Positions 1-13,700 of a DNA stretch of 64,000 bases are shown in pieces (position 1 is the stretch's first letter; every line of letters starts with the position of its first letter). The stretch spans positions 124,001-188,000 of the forward strand of contig JADLSH010000387.1 in the NCBI GenBank assembly GCA_016169945.1, in the 5' to 3' direction. Below the pieces are notes generated by a model, which had not been told where the DNA came from, made no database searches, and saw only the letters and a program-made list of their open reading frames with translations. Made by a program: the position numbers and the translations under genes. The DNA is from Trachythela sp. YZ-2020 (lineage: Eukaryota > Cnidaria > Anthozoa > Malacalcyonacea > Clavulariidae).

Positions 1-1452
1 ATATTACAGCTGTTCTACAAACATCCCTGGTGCGGTTCCAAACTTTATACAAAGGCATTTTTAAAGCAGGACTTTACGCAATAAATTTCGACATATCCAC
101 GTGAAAACTTCTCAAGCCAATAAAATTAGTCAAGAATGAAGTTCTAAGCGCGACCACTGGTCAAATCCCGGGAGTTCGCCGGGGGGGGGTGATCGCTGTT
201 GGAATTGACTCATGCATAACATGCAAGTATAATTAACGTTGGAACAGAGTTGGAACATATTGAACCCTATGTCTCCTAGTACTGAAGTACTTGTATAGTA
301 CTATACCATATCGTGCATGGCATTGTCCAATTCCATGTTAGTTTATACAATATTGTTAGATCAATAGCATTTCAAAGTTCGCATACAGTTTTAACTCTCC
401 AACTCTAATCGTCGTACTCCAACGCACGGTATTTACGATCAGTTGTTTCAAATGTAAATATCTCCGGACGTGTTTATTCTCTGGCAACAGGACACGCGTC
501 ATTCGATAGCTTATATGATCTCCTCTTTAACTGATTTGAAGAAAGCCAAAATATTACATAAACTTTCTGTTTTTCGCAACATATAGCGAATTTAAATCTT
601 TATAGAAATTGGGAACCGGAATATATGTTTCAAAAGAAAAGAAAAACAACTTGGAATACGATTCTATCCTTTCTTCAAATCTGTTCAACGTACAGTCTTT
701 CCATTGAATCACAATATTTTTAGTGTTCAATTTCGATATATAGAATCCCATCTTAAGTTTTAGACTATTGTCAATATTACCGTATTTGCTACCCAGACTG
801 CATGCGTACCATCATAGGCGTAGGAAGCAACTTCAAGTTGGGGGGCACTTCGTCTTAAGGGCAGATCTTCTATTAGAGAAGGGCACTTTTCCCATTATTT
901 AGTTGGGGGGGGGGGGCACGTGTCCCCTGTGGTTCCTACGCCACTGCGTACCATCGTCCCCCCCCCGGCGAGAAGTATTAATGATATAAGTTGTTCTATT
1001 AACTCCTATACAAAGACAAAGTGTAAAATTGAAACGAAACTAAATTAATTTAAAATCCAGTCACAGATATGAAAGGTACACACATGATGCATGAACAAAT
1101 CACTGTTCCATGCATTGCCATTGCTCAATCGTGCCCGATGTGGATCATTGTGTAGATTTATGAGCCTATACACGGTTGTTTGATGGTGCACTACTCTATA
1201 AATATTATGCTATATAGCGAAACAGGTGCCTTTTCCACGAACCAAGGTCTTTATTTGAGCTCTTTCGCAGTATGTTCGTCACAAGACCTGAATATCACGT
1301 ATATTGTATGTCAACATTCAAAATGCCTTCGCTTACCGCACGGACCCAACAGGATATCTTGCATGTTTATCCGTAGTCCGATGTGTGTTCTATATGCGGT
1401 CTGGCGACATTGTTGGGATTTTCAATGCTAACATCTCTGTTTTTCAATTTAG
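1..1452. other. 5' flank or upstream intron of ATP7; no gene recognised
   Basis: No exon with ATP7-like coding was recognised here, although upstream metal-binding-domain exons must exist if the protein resembles its relatives. The acceptor at 1451-1452 means at least one more 5' exon lies upstream. A MITE-like repeat occupies roughly 817-946: it starts with GGCGTAGGAAGC, contains two G-runs, and ends with the inverse GGTTCCTACGCC. The remainder is AT-rich and featureless by eye. Confidence 0.5.
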
Positions 1453-1713
1453 TTCAAGCAGAATTTAATGAAGTGAAGTATAGTGCTATCGATCATGGTT
1501 CAGACGTGGATCAATGTAGTGATGAAGAACAGGAATTGTTGTTTCAAAAGAGCGGGGAATGGAAGGCATCCTATGTATCGAAAGGCAAGACAAAGCGCAA
1601 TGACCATGTGGATATCAATCCTGAACTGGTGACCAAGGCTTTCTTTCACGTGACTGGAATGTCATGTGCTTCATGCGTTGCTACGATTGAGAAAAATCTG
1701 TTGAAAAAAGAAG
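1453..1713 (+). CDS. ATP7: ATP7 exon: acidic linker and first visible metal-binding domain
   Basis: The acceptor AG is at 1451-1452 and the donor GTATGG at 1714. The exon enters with one base owed by an upstream exon and ends in phase 1. It encodes an acidic linker (CSDEEQE) and then the GMSCASC copper loop. An in-frame ATG at 1383 exists but lies upstream of the acceptor, so it is probably not the start. Confidence 0.85.
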
Positions 1714-4700
1714 GTATGGTACAGTGTGGGTACTAGCGATAAACGATACCCGTATTCTTGAGGATTTCTAGGATCAAACTACCTGAAAATATATAACAAG
1801 AACTTCGACGTTTCGAGCGAATTATGCCCTTCGTCTGGAAGTTAATCGAAGGGCCTTCGCTCGAAACTTCGAAGTTCTTGTTATAATTTTCAGGTAGTTT
1901 GATCCTAGAAATCCTCAACAATACTGATTATCCACCTTTAGTTAGTACTTTCCAGTTTCTGTTGTCATTTCTAGTTATCATCCTTATGTAGTGGAATTAA
2001 TATAGGTTTAGCTTACATTTCTAAAAGTAATTTTGGTCTTTGCAAAATGGCGTTGGATCAGAATCTTATCTCAAAGGCTTACATTTTCGAGAGTGGCGTT
2101 TACTCGAGCGTGGGGGGGGGGGGGCGCATGATTACAAATCATCACATTTACTCGAGTCATTAGACAGCTTTAGCAAACACAACGCGACGTCAAAGAGGAC
2201 GTGAAAATGGCGTGATATGCCCATCTATGGATGTGCCCACGCCATTTTTACGCCATTTTCACGTCCTTTTTGACGTCGCGTTGTGTTTGCTAAAGCTGTC
2301 TATTAAGAGCGAAATACGGTAAATGTACGACAAAATAAACTAGGATATTTACTCACCCTTACACCAATGTCAAGCCCCATGCATGATACTTGAGCTGTTT
2401 GAATGCTTCAACTAAGCATCGTATTGATAAATATATACGGTGTATATTCGACGGGGGGGGAAGGGGTATCTGGGTGAATGGACGTGTGCTTTTGAGCTCC
2501 GATATCTTGAAATATAATATATATTCGATTAGATTAAATTCAACCTGAACGGTCAAATATCTTCGTACAAGAACCACTGTATTATGGGAAAACTACAATT
2601 GTGCTGGACCGGAGAATTTGAGGATTTGAAGGAGTTCGTAAGCGAAAATATCGAGTTAAATGCCGTATGGAAGTCACCAGGCGGCGACAAAAAGACATTC
2701 AGTGATGGCCATACTACGATATCGTGGCGGAAAAGTAAAAACGTTCTGCAAATAGAGGGCAAAGATGAGAACACGATTAAAGCAAAGTTATGCTCGGTGT
2801 TATGTGGTTTTGTTGCTGCAAGCGCCGGGAGTGGCAATTCGTCTTCGACTTTATCTGAGCTATCCACTGATGTTGAGGGTATTAAACTCGACGCGACTAT
2901 TTTTGAAAAAGATATTCAATCTAATAGACTTGCCATTAAAAATGTGGAAGACAGTGTTAATCAAGTAAGTGAGAACTACAGAGAAATTTGTAATAAACTC
3001 GACAATTGTATGAAGGAAATACATTTATTACACAATAACAAGCATATGGCGCAATCCGTACAAACATCAGATTATTCTAATTTGGTTGATAAAGTGCCTT
3101 ATAACGATATGGAGAACAAAGCCTGTGACCCGGCTGGGGAAGTTAGCACTGATTATGAACTTCCCCTCATTGTTAATGATCAGCATCTTAACATTTCGAC
3201 GCAAAATAGTACGCTAATTAGGCATGAGACAAAAGAATCGGGAAGCCGTACAAATCCTATTCAAATAGAACAAAGCTGTCATTATAATGTTCCTGGTAGA
3301 CAATCTTGCTCTAGTTATTTACATGATCGTGGTCAACAATTTCAAAGCATCCCAGTACGTATCACTCACCGCCCACTGCCAGTGAACCCAGAGAAAGTAA
3401 ATAAATATAGACGTGCGTACCGGAGTCAGGTTTTCGACATCGACATCAGACAGACTGGCTCGCATCTGGAGCTGGTCCGCAAAATAACTCGGTCACAAAC
3501 TGTTTCTATTCTAACCTAATTGTTGTGCCTACGGTCTCTTCTACTTCTAAATGTGAACTTACTAACTTATTTGATTTTTCCCTTCTTAATGCCAGATCGG
3601 TTAGAAACAAGACTATGATTATTAAAGATTTTGTTGTGGATAAAAATACTGATATTCTTGCTTTGACGGAAACTTGGCTCCTCAAGTGGGAACGATTTGA
3701 TTATTGGGGATCTATGCCCAACAGGTTATAGTTTTCTGCATACACCGAGACATGGATCAATTGGTGGGGGCGTTGGTCTCTTATTCAAGGAAAGTCTTAA
3801 TATTAAGCGTAATGCACAGGAGGTATTTAGGTCATTTGAATACCTTGACAGTTCTTTTTTGAACTTTCTACATATTAGAATTATTGTTGTATATCGGCCG
3901 CCTCCTTCATCGGCTAACTCATTGACATCTACTCTATTTTTCGAAGAGTTCTCATCCTTTTTGGAAGGAATCATTGTATCACCCGGGCAACTCTTGATAG
4001 CCGGAGATTTCAATTTTCATCTGGACAATCCTAATGACCCTCTTACTAAACAGTTCGTGGATCTTCTTGCTTCCTTTGATTTGAAGCAGTACATTTCTGG
4101 ATCAACACATGCTAGTGGTCACACACTGGATTTAATTATAACGCGATCTGAAGAAAACATTGTTAACCATTACAACATCTTCGATCCTCTGATCTCTGAT
4201 CATTCAGTTGTGCATTTACAACTATTAATTAGGAAACCGAAATTTGTGAAGAAACATTTGCTTCTTCGAAACTTGCGGGCGGTTAATATTCATAAATTCA
4301 AAACGGATGTACTAAATTCTTTTCTTCTTAAGAATTTTACGACTATGGATTTGGTATCACTGGTGAATGAGTATGATTGTCTTCATACTATCTTAGATAA
4401 CCATGCACCGATTAAATCGAAATTACATTGCGCCCTAAGGCACCCTGGTATACTAACGAAATCGATGATAAGAAACGAATTCGGAGACAACTTGAGAGAA
4501 AATGGCATAAAACAAGGACGAATGCTGATTGGAATCGCTATAAACAACAATGTTATGCTGTAAATAAACTTATCGACTCCTCAAAATCGGCTTACTATAC
4601 CGACTTAATTAATAATGGATCATCTGATCAAAAAACCCTTTTTAGGACTGTAAGCAATTTGCTGCATACAAATACGATTATTCGCTATCCATCTTCTCCT

Positions 4701-7700
4701 GACCTAATGTCACTTGCCAACTCATTTAGTGATTTCTTCACTCAGAAAATTGTTAAAATACGAGGTGATATCGAAGATGAACTCTTGATTAAAAACATAG
4801 AAAATCCTATACCTGATGCTGATTCATGTCCTTATGAATTTCACACCTTCAGGAGGTTGGAAAAGATGAGGTGCTCCATTTGATCCAACGTGTCGCAACT
4901 AAATCCTGTTCTCTGGATCCACTCCCGGTGGTCATGCTAAATCACTGTTTTAAAGACATCTTACCCGTTGTAGCTAGAATAATTAACCTCTCCTTGGAAA
5001 GTGGTACAATGCCTGACTCTTTGAAGATTGCTGTTGTTCAACCGTTATTAAAAAAGTACAATCTTTCCTATGAAGAATTCTGCAGTTTTCGTCCAATATC
5101 AAATTTGAAATTTGTCTCGAAATCTATTGAGAAAGCAGTTGCTGTACAATTAACTGATTATCTTACTGAAAATCATCTACATGAGAAATTCCAGTCTGCT
5201 TATAAACCTTGTCATAGTACTGAAACAGCGCTATTGAGGGTTCAAAATGATATCCTTCAAGCCCTAGATAACGGTGATTCTGTTATTCTTGTCCTATGAC
5301 GGTGACTCTGTTTCCTGGATGTAAGGCTTTTGATACAGTGGATCATTTAATGTTATTAACAAGACTATCGAAACGCTTTGGCATAAGGGGTCGTGTGTTG
5401 GATTGGCTTACCTCATACCTTACATCCAGGAAACAGTTTATTCGTGTTGAGGGAACTGATTCGTTATTGAGTGATCTTGATTGTGGTGTACCTCAGGGAT
5501 CTGTGTTGGGTCCTCTGTTGTATTCACTCTATACTGCCCCTCTCGCGGATGTGGCTAGGCGCCACAATCTGCGTTTTCACTTTTTTTCTGATGATGGACA
5601 ACTTTACATTGCATTCAAAACGAATGATCGTGATGATTTAATATCATCTAAGATCCGTATGGAGAAATGTATACTTGAATTGGGAAACTGGTTGATGTTG
5701 AATAAATTGAAACTAAATAGTGGCAAAACGGAGCTTATATTAGTCCATTCACGCTATCATCTGATGCCTCCTTAAATTATATCATGGTGGAAAGGAAAAA
5801 TTGTGCCAACTGTTTCAGCAAGAAATCTGGGGTGATTTTTGATGAGTGGATCAAATTGGGCGAACATATTAATGGTATCTGCAAGTCAGCTTACTACCAT
5901 ATTAGGAATATTTCAAGAATTAAGAAGTATCTACCTCGAAATTGTTTAGAAATAATTATTCATGCATTTATAACCTCAAGATTGGATTATTGTAACTCCC
6001 TGTTGTATGGTGTACCCAAATATTTGCTTCAGAAGCTTCAGAGAGTCCAAAATACTGCAGCTCGTTTACTAACTGATACTAAGAAATCGGCACATATCAC
6101 CCCAGTTCTTATCGAATTGCATTGGTTACCTGTCCAATACCGTATTCAATTCAAGATTATACTTCTTGTCTACAAAGCTGTTAATGATCTTGCTCCATCG
6201 TATCTGAAGGAACTTATGCTGTGTCGTACTTCGCAGCGTACTCTTCGATCAAATGGAAATGAATTGCTCCAGATTCCTTATTCTAGACTAAAGACATATG
6301 GAGACAGATCGTTCTGTGTTGCTGGACCAAGATTGTGGAATGATTTACCTGTTCATCTTCGGATGTGTGAATCATTAACCATTTTTAAGAAGTATCTTAA
6401 AACATATCTTTTTAACTTGTTTTTAAATAGTGTATGATGTATTCTATAGTTTTAACATTCTTAACACTAGTTTTAATATTGGATTTTGTATTACTGTAAA
6501 GCGCCTAGAACAGTCTTGGTTTGTGCGCTATATAAATGTTTATTATTATTATTATTATTATTCAGTAATGTTTTTACTTCTACCCGCTGGGCGTATGTTG
6601 AGGACGGTGTTTAAATCAATACGTTTACAGCTTTCTAAATATAAAATAGCCTTTGTTTCAACATTTTGAGGTTACTATGGAAATTATTTGAATTGTACAT
6701 TTTCTAAGCGAAACACTGGTTTATATTAGCTCCATGTATATGCATAACAGTTTTACGATGAAACCCTAATTTTATCATCACTGATTGAAATAGTTTATCA
6801 TGATGTTGTAAACATTCACATAGAAGTGACTAAGACTCTTTTTCTCAGGCGTGACTTCAGTATTGGTTGGTTTACTCGCTCAGAAAGCTGAAGTAAAGTA
6901 TGACCCAACGAAAACAAATCCAGACGTAATATCGAAATGGATTGTGGACCTTGGTTTTGAGAGCAAGCCTATGAGTCACAATGAAGGAGCACAGAGCCAC
7001 GTCGAACTTATTGTATGTATTTTATTTCGTGGACTTATATATACTGTAACAACCAAAGTTAGTTGCTAGATCACCACACTTTATGAGGAAATTTGGTGAC
7101 GCTGTTGAATTAGGCCTCATGTTAATGCGCTGTTCCTGCAACATGTCCTTAGCATCTTTAGTACGCAAAGCTTAGCGATCTTAGAAAAATGTTAAAATTC
7201 CCTCCATCCCACCTTCATGAAAGATCTAGATATCTATATTTGTTAACTACCAATTGCATTGGAGTGGTAGGTGCAAGCTCTCCAAGTGTGACCAAGTGTG
7301 GTTGGCAGTTTAAGGTAATTTTTGCATGGATCTTTCCTTAATTAATGTACCACCGCTAGTTCCCAGGCCGTCTCGAAGAACAGACTGAACCTAACCTTTC
7401 AAATTGGTAAGAATAAAATCATATTTTCATAGTGGTTGATTTATGGCGAACGCGTAGGGTATCAATTAACCGACATGCTACCATTTTACTCAATTCAATT
7501 TTGCTTTTAATGATTATTAGATCCACAATATGACATGCGCATCTTGTGTTCATCACATTGAAAACAGTCTAAAGAAAAAACGTGGAGTACTCAATGTATC
7601 CGTAGCACTTGCGACCGCTAAGGGCACTGTGGCGTATGATCCTGAATTAACTGGACCGCGAGATATTATAGATCATATCAAAGACATGGGATTTGATGCG

Positions 7701-10700
7701 GAGCTTGCATCAAATCACAAACATGGCGAAGCACTGGATCATTCGGATGAAATCAGACGGTAATTATGATAAGATGATACTACATGTATGGTAGTAATAG
7801 GTATGGGTAATAATAGTAATAATAGGTATGGGTAATAATAATAGTATAGTAGTAATAGATTTGGGTCCCCCCAAAAGCGGAAGCAGGAGTGTAGGAAGCC
7901 GGGGGGCGGCGGCCCCCCCAATATACTAAAGAAAATAACCTCCTCAAAAATAACTGCATTTAAAGAAAATTGCAGCGAAATATTTGAATTCGAAACTAGA
8001 AGTATTTGAAATCGTATATATATTAATGAAAGGGCCTAACGAAAGAGGTAGGGAAGACTCTGAACCAGGCATTGTGGCACCTCGTGGGAGTCCCCCCCCC
8101 CCCCAATGTTCCTACGCCCCTGAGCGGAAGTAAAGAGCCTGGCTTGCGAGGTTGAATCGCAATATGTCAACGTACATTTATGTACTGAACCGTATATGTA
8201 ACTGTATGATACACTCCAAATTCATGCAGTCCTTAATCCGCCATTTTCCTAATATCTAGATGGAGGCGTTCATTCTTCATTTCCTTGATATTTGGGTTAC
8301 CTGTTATGGTTATTATGATATATCACATGATTGAAATGAAGATACACGGTAAAAGACCTGTCATGCTTTTGATTCCAGGACTATCGATCGAAAATCTCCT
8401 TTATTTTCTATTATGTACACCAGTTCAGGTATGTGTTATGTTTCCTTATCCTAAAAATACGTTGACAATCGCTGACTGGAACTTGATTTTGATTAGGACT
8501 GGGTCTGAATAGGAATTGTGTTCGTGTATACATTTGTTCGGGTCACTATATAGCTATTTGATTTGATCTTTTCAACTCATAAACGGTCGAATATTTGTTG
8601 TAATCATCCTTTAGTGCAGCTGCATGAGAGCTGAGTTGCAAGGGACGCAGCTCAAACGTGATTGAGTCGAATGTTTACTAGGGCGCCTCTGGCTGCCACC
8701 ATGCATACATGTAAATACCGAAATACGACCCATCTCTGATCACGAAGCACAGCCAAATTGGCTTCATGTATATTAGAATGGCATCAGTCAGCCATCCAAC
8801 ATGGCGACCAAAAGACAAATGCTGAAGGAATGGCGTATTTTATTACATATGTCTATATTCTGTTTACTATGCATAATACTATATGTTGCTTTTAAAAGCT
8901 AACCTAAGTTTTTCGCGTTAGGTTTTTAACGGCATTTGAATATAATGCTGACGTCAGCAATACGAATTATTCAAACCTTCTTAACTCGCGAAGGAATAAT
9001 TGTATCGACTTGAAATTTGTTGTGAATACTTGTTATAATGACATACAAAACATGTTAAAGAACCAGCTTTATAGGTTCCACGTTAAAGATTTTAGAATTT
9101 TGTCACGCGACCGTGCAAAACCTCTATGGTTGAACTTACATGATAAAAATCGTGATTGATTGTAAGAGTCAATTTTTTATGTTTTAGATATTTGGGGGAA
9201 GGTATTTTTATATCCAAGCTTATAAAGCTCTAAAACATGGAGGAGCAAATATGGATGTCTTAATCATGTTGGCGACAACGATAGCGTATATCTACTCGGT
9301 ATGTGTTTACGTTACTTTGGTTTAATTTTTCCTTTTTTTTTCCTATGAAATAAATCTATGACGTCATACATAGGCAGGGTCCTGACAGCATTTAACTTAA
9401 CCTTCCAAACAAATTTTCAGGTCAAAGAGTATCTACTGTATATGTAATCAGTAAAATGTTGCAACAGACAAATTTTGGCAGTGATAATAATTACCCTATA
9501 CTATCCTCTTCTTATCTAAATAGCAAACAAACTGCCATATCTTACAAACCAAGATAGATATCACCCAAACCTACTGGTTTGCTAATCATCCTAACTTGCA
9601 GCTGAGAGCTGAACTGAATTACGAAGGACGCATCTCGACTTGGTCGAACCAAAGACTTATTAAAGGCGCCTCTGGCTGCCACCGCATTACTCATGTCTGA
9701 TCAGGGAGCACAGCTATGATGGAAGGGTTAGTTTGGGGCTCATTCCAACCCACCCTGTCAACATTCCCTGTGGGAGGAAACCGGAGTCCCCGGAGAAAAC
9801 CCACGACTTTTCGTTAGAGCGTTGACTGACTCTTTTCACATAAGTGTCATGAGTCCGCAGCGAGAATCGAATCCACGATCTCAGAGATGAAAGGCGCTTG
9901 CTCTGACGACTGTGCCACCGAAGTAACATATTAACTTACAGTCTTAGGAGTCCTTTTTCACGAAATAACTAGTAAATTGATAAATGCCTTTTTCTCAGGT
10001 TGCAGTGTTGGTAATTGCAACGGTGTTAAAATTACCAAAAAGTCCAAAGACTTTCTTCGAAACTCCACCGATGTTGTTAGTGTTCGTATCATTGGGTCGC
10101 TGGCTGGAACATATCGCCAAGGGAAAGACCTCCGAAGCTCTGGCAAAATTGTTATCTCTTCAGCCAATAGAAGCAACTTTGTGTATTCTTGATCCTGACA
10201 CTGGAAATGTTTCAAGTGAAAAATCTATCAATGTTGACCTAGTTCAACGCGGAGATATTTTGAAGGTAACGCGGCTTTAGATTTACCTAATTTGGGCAAA
10301 CCTCGTATCATGCAGCAAGGGGTACCCACGTGCAATCATGTCTATCCCAGTCTCTTGCCTAAACGAAATATAATTTGGGTTCTCTCTCCTCCGCACCATC
10401 TCGCATTTCCTTTCTCTTTCTTTCCTCGCCCGCGTTCCGAATTTCAGCGGTTGACTTCATACCGCGTACCTTTTAGCGCATTGGTGCGCAATGGAGCGTC
10501 CCTCCGATGTAATTAAACTGATCTTAATTTGCTCTGCGGAGGAGAGAGGTTTGGGTTAGTGATATAAAGCCTTACGTAAGATGGAGTGCAATCTCTTGGT
10601 CTTAGTATCATTTAATAACCGTGAAAAGATGGTTTTTGGTGGCACAGTGGTGCATGCATATGCCCTTAACTTCGTCGCATGTGAGAAGAGAGATTTGAGT

Positions 10701-13700
10701 TTGGCGTTACGAAATACCGCAGGTTTCCTCCGTGTACTCAACAGTAGACTAAAAAGGGATAGCCCTTACTGGACCTCTAGAGAAAACAGTTTAGAACTGA
10801 TAGAACTGTGGTACCCTGTCGTAAATTTAATTTTAAAAGTTTAGTTTTCATCTACCAACCCCCATTTGGTTACAAATTTCTCTAAAATACCAATCTTGGT
10901 CCACTGCGTGTGAAGCATGGGATAAATATTGCCAACACTGGATGGAGAAGGGGTGAACGGAATGCCTAATGAGTTTACTCGATCGTGTTTTCCTATAACC
11001 TATAGATTTTATTAACGGCTTGTCCCCGATTGTTTGTCCTCAATCATTCTACTGTATTCACGTTATTCTTCCTTCTAAGGTTGTCCCTGGTGGTAAAATG
11101 CCAGTAGATGCACGAGTCATACGTGGTGAATCAATGGCAGATGAATCACTCATTACTGGCGAGTCAATGCCAGTTCCAAAGCATGTCGGAGATATGGTTA
11201 TAGCTGGTTCTATCAACCAAAATGGTGCGTTAATACTGGAGGCAACTCATGTGGGCGAGGAAACGACTCTTTCCCAAATTGTGAAGCTTGTTGAGGAAGC
11301 TCAAACTTCAAAGGTATAGTACATGTTCATTCAAGAATGGGCTACATGCCATAATATCTATTGTTGTCGCCGTATTATACTTTACTAAATCTTACTTTGT
11401 ACCCTGGGTACGAGCTTGTACTTGACCGTACCGTACTGTGCCTGGCTACTAAGATGCAATAGTGTACTGTGCTCTACTGTACTGTGCACTGTTTATTGTT
11501 ATTCAGGAAGTTGGCGTACGTATTAATGTCAGCCAAGTTACTTTACATTACAGTAAATTTTTACTTGCAAAAATGTTTCCTGGTTTGCCACATTTAGGAA
11601 ACGTGATTAGGAGATGTTTCTGCAACCATGTTTTCTAGTTCGTCTGGGGGTTTACTATAATCTCCTTTGAATGAAATGACATTCTACCATGCTCTCATTC
11701 TATCCAGGCACCTATTCAAAAGTTGGCTGACACCATAGCTGCATATTTTGTTCCAGTCATAGTGCTGCTCTCTATCGCCACGTTGAATGTATGGATCATT
11801 GTTGGATACAGTGATATTACAGCTATAGATGCGTCATATGATGTAAGTACACAATACATGTACAAACCCTTGTATATTTTACCGTGCTTCGTTTAATATC
11901 TATGCGTGAGAACGTACAGTATAGTGTACAAAATAAAGTAACGTGCTTAGGAAGGCCGATGAATATGAAAGAGTTTCACACTCGAACTCCATTTGATGTT
12001 GAAAAGGACCTGGAAGTACACATTTTTTGTCCTTGGTTTATTAGTATTGAAACGTAACATTTAGTGATTGAAGGCCAAGGTTTGCCATTGGATGATCACT
12101 TCATTATACAGAAAGACAATACGAACACTCACCGTGAAAGAAATCTAAAACAGCTACCCAAGTCAAGTATTTTGGGGTCATATTGATCAACCAATGGCTG
12201 TTAAGACAAAAAGTTTGCATGACTCTGTTTGTAACGTAACAAGTATATCCACTATAGTCTATAATCCGATATGTCGGACAGCTCATTGATTTATGCTGAT
12301 TTCAATAATTAAAATTATTTGACATATTTTGATAGCTCTCTCAATTATGCCAAATTGAATTTTATTCCGTATATGTCTTAAAAATGTGTTTCTTTGCTTT
12401 CTAGCCTTCTATGGCCAGTAAAACAGAAGAAATTTTGGAATTTGCTTTTCTTACCGCCATTACTGTGTTGTGTATTGCGTGTCCATGTGCCTTGGGCCTG
12501 GCCACGCCGACCGCTGTTATGGTAGGCACTGGTGTGGGGGCTCAGAATGGCATATTGATCAAAGGAGGAGAACCACTAGAGACCACTCACAAGGTTCGTG
12601 TTTTATGAAGTTAAGCAAAACAAACTCAGACTACGTTCACACGAGACCAATCCACTGGACCGAACGAATTCGGAACCGTACGAAGATTCGTCCGGTTACA
12701 CTCGTTCACATACCGGAATTCGTTCACATGGCGGAATTCGTTCACATGGCGGAATTCGTTCACATGCCGGAATTCGTTCGGTTAGCTGAGCTCGAATTCG
12801 CCCGGTTCATGCGTCCCGTGTGGACGCAAGGGACACAATCGAGGGACCGAATTCGTCCGGTCCCTTGTGCCTAGTGCAGTGGGTCAGTTGCTGTAACCCA
12901 TGATTATTTTCGGATAGCTCACATGCCTAATTAATGTCAATCTAATGACTGCCAAAAGAGACAAAGAAAGTGCGGTGACTGAGAATACAGAGGGAGTGTT
13001 ACTTGTACTTAAAGCGTTTAGTTTGGCTGTCCAAAAAATGTATAGTTAATCTGGTATCGCAACTCAACCCGCTCGCCCGAAGGCGAGATCTGTCACTTTT
13101 AGTTAGGTGTACTGTATGCTCATTATATCCACTACCTGATAAGGAGCCAAAATGTATAATTATAATTATATATTTCCGTGGTACTTTCTGTAACATGATT
13201 ATTTGAATAGTACTATAATAGTTCTTCTGCTTTACCAGATCACCACTGTAATTTTTGACAAGACTGGTACTCTGACTAAAGGAACACCTTCTGTTACAAA
13301 AGTTGCCATGTTTGTTGATGAAGAAGTTTGTCCAGTGAATTTCTTTCTTGCCGTGGTTGCAACTGCTGAAGCAAACAGTGATCATCCTCTCGCATACGCT
13401 ATCATCAATGACGCCAAAGCAGTAAGTTATAGTAATTGTGATTGTGATTGCACACCGCGACCGCTACTGCATTTACTACTTGATTCGGTGAGGGACACTA
13501 TAGGAAGGGAAGAGCGAGGGGACAGCGTCCGCCACCCATCAGAATTTTCTAACAGTCTCTAACATTATAGCTGATTAACGAAGTAAGTAAGTTGTAACAA
13601 GGTTTTCTAACCATGAAAGCCTGTTGTCCTTTTAATTATAAGCAAATTAGTATTAAATTTGACACATTTCGAGGACAACAGTAAAGTTTTCAAAAACGAT

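Larger units (their letters stand above)
2584..6563 (+). mobile_element. Decayed LINE (CR1/L2-like) in ATP7 intron 1, sense orientation
   Basis: Two-ORF non-LTR retrotransposon: a 311-residue ORF1, then an endonuclease-reverse transcriptase ORF2 broken by several frameshifts or stops. The 3' end has GCGCTATATAAATG and then a TTA microsatellite (6539-6562), a tail style typical of L2/CR1 elements. The 5' boundary upstream of 2584 is not defined. The copy can no longer encode a full ORF2. Confidence 0.85.

Noticed and set aside
1180..1736. Open frames at 1180-1431 and the upstream part of 1383-1736 as ATP7 start exons
   Set aside because: A clear AG acceptor at 1451-1452 precedes the ATP7-like coding, the residues upstream of it are not family-like, and a phase-1 entry implies an earlier exon.
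11400..11500. TACTGTACTGTGC/GTACCGTAC cluster as a regulatory (metal-response) site
   Set aside because: Simple low-complexity repetition within an intron; it lacks a TGCRCNC metal-response core.
12470..12874. Second frame over the ATP7 CPC exon running into the intron
   Set aside because: Alternate-frame shadow of the ATP7 exon, then 18-bp tandem repeats that happen to stay open.
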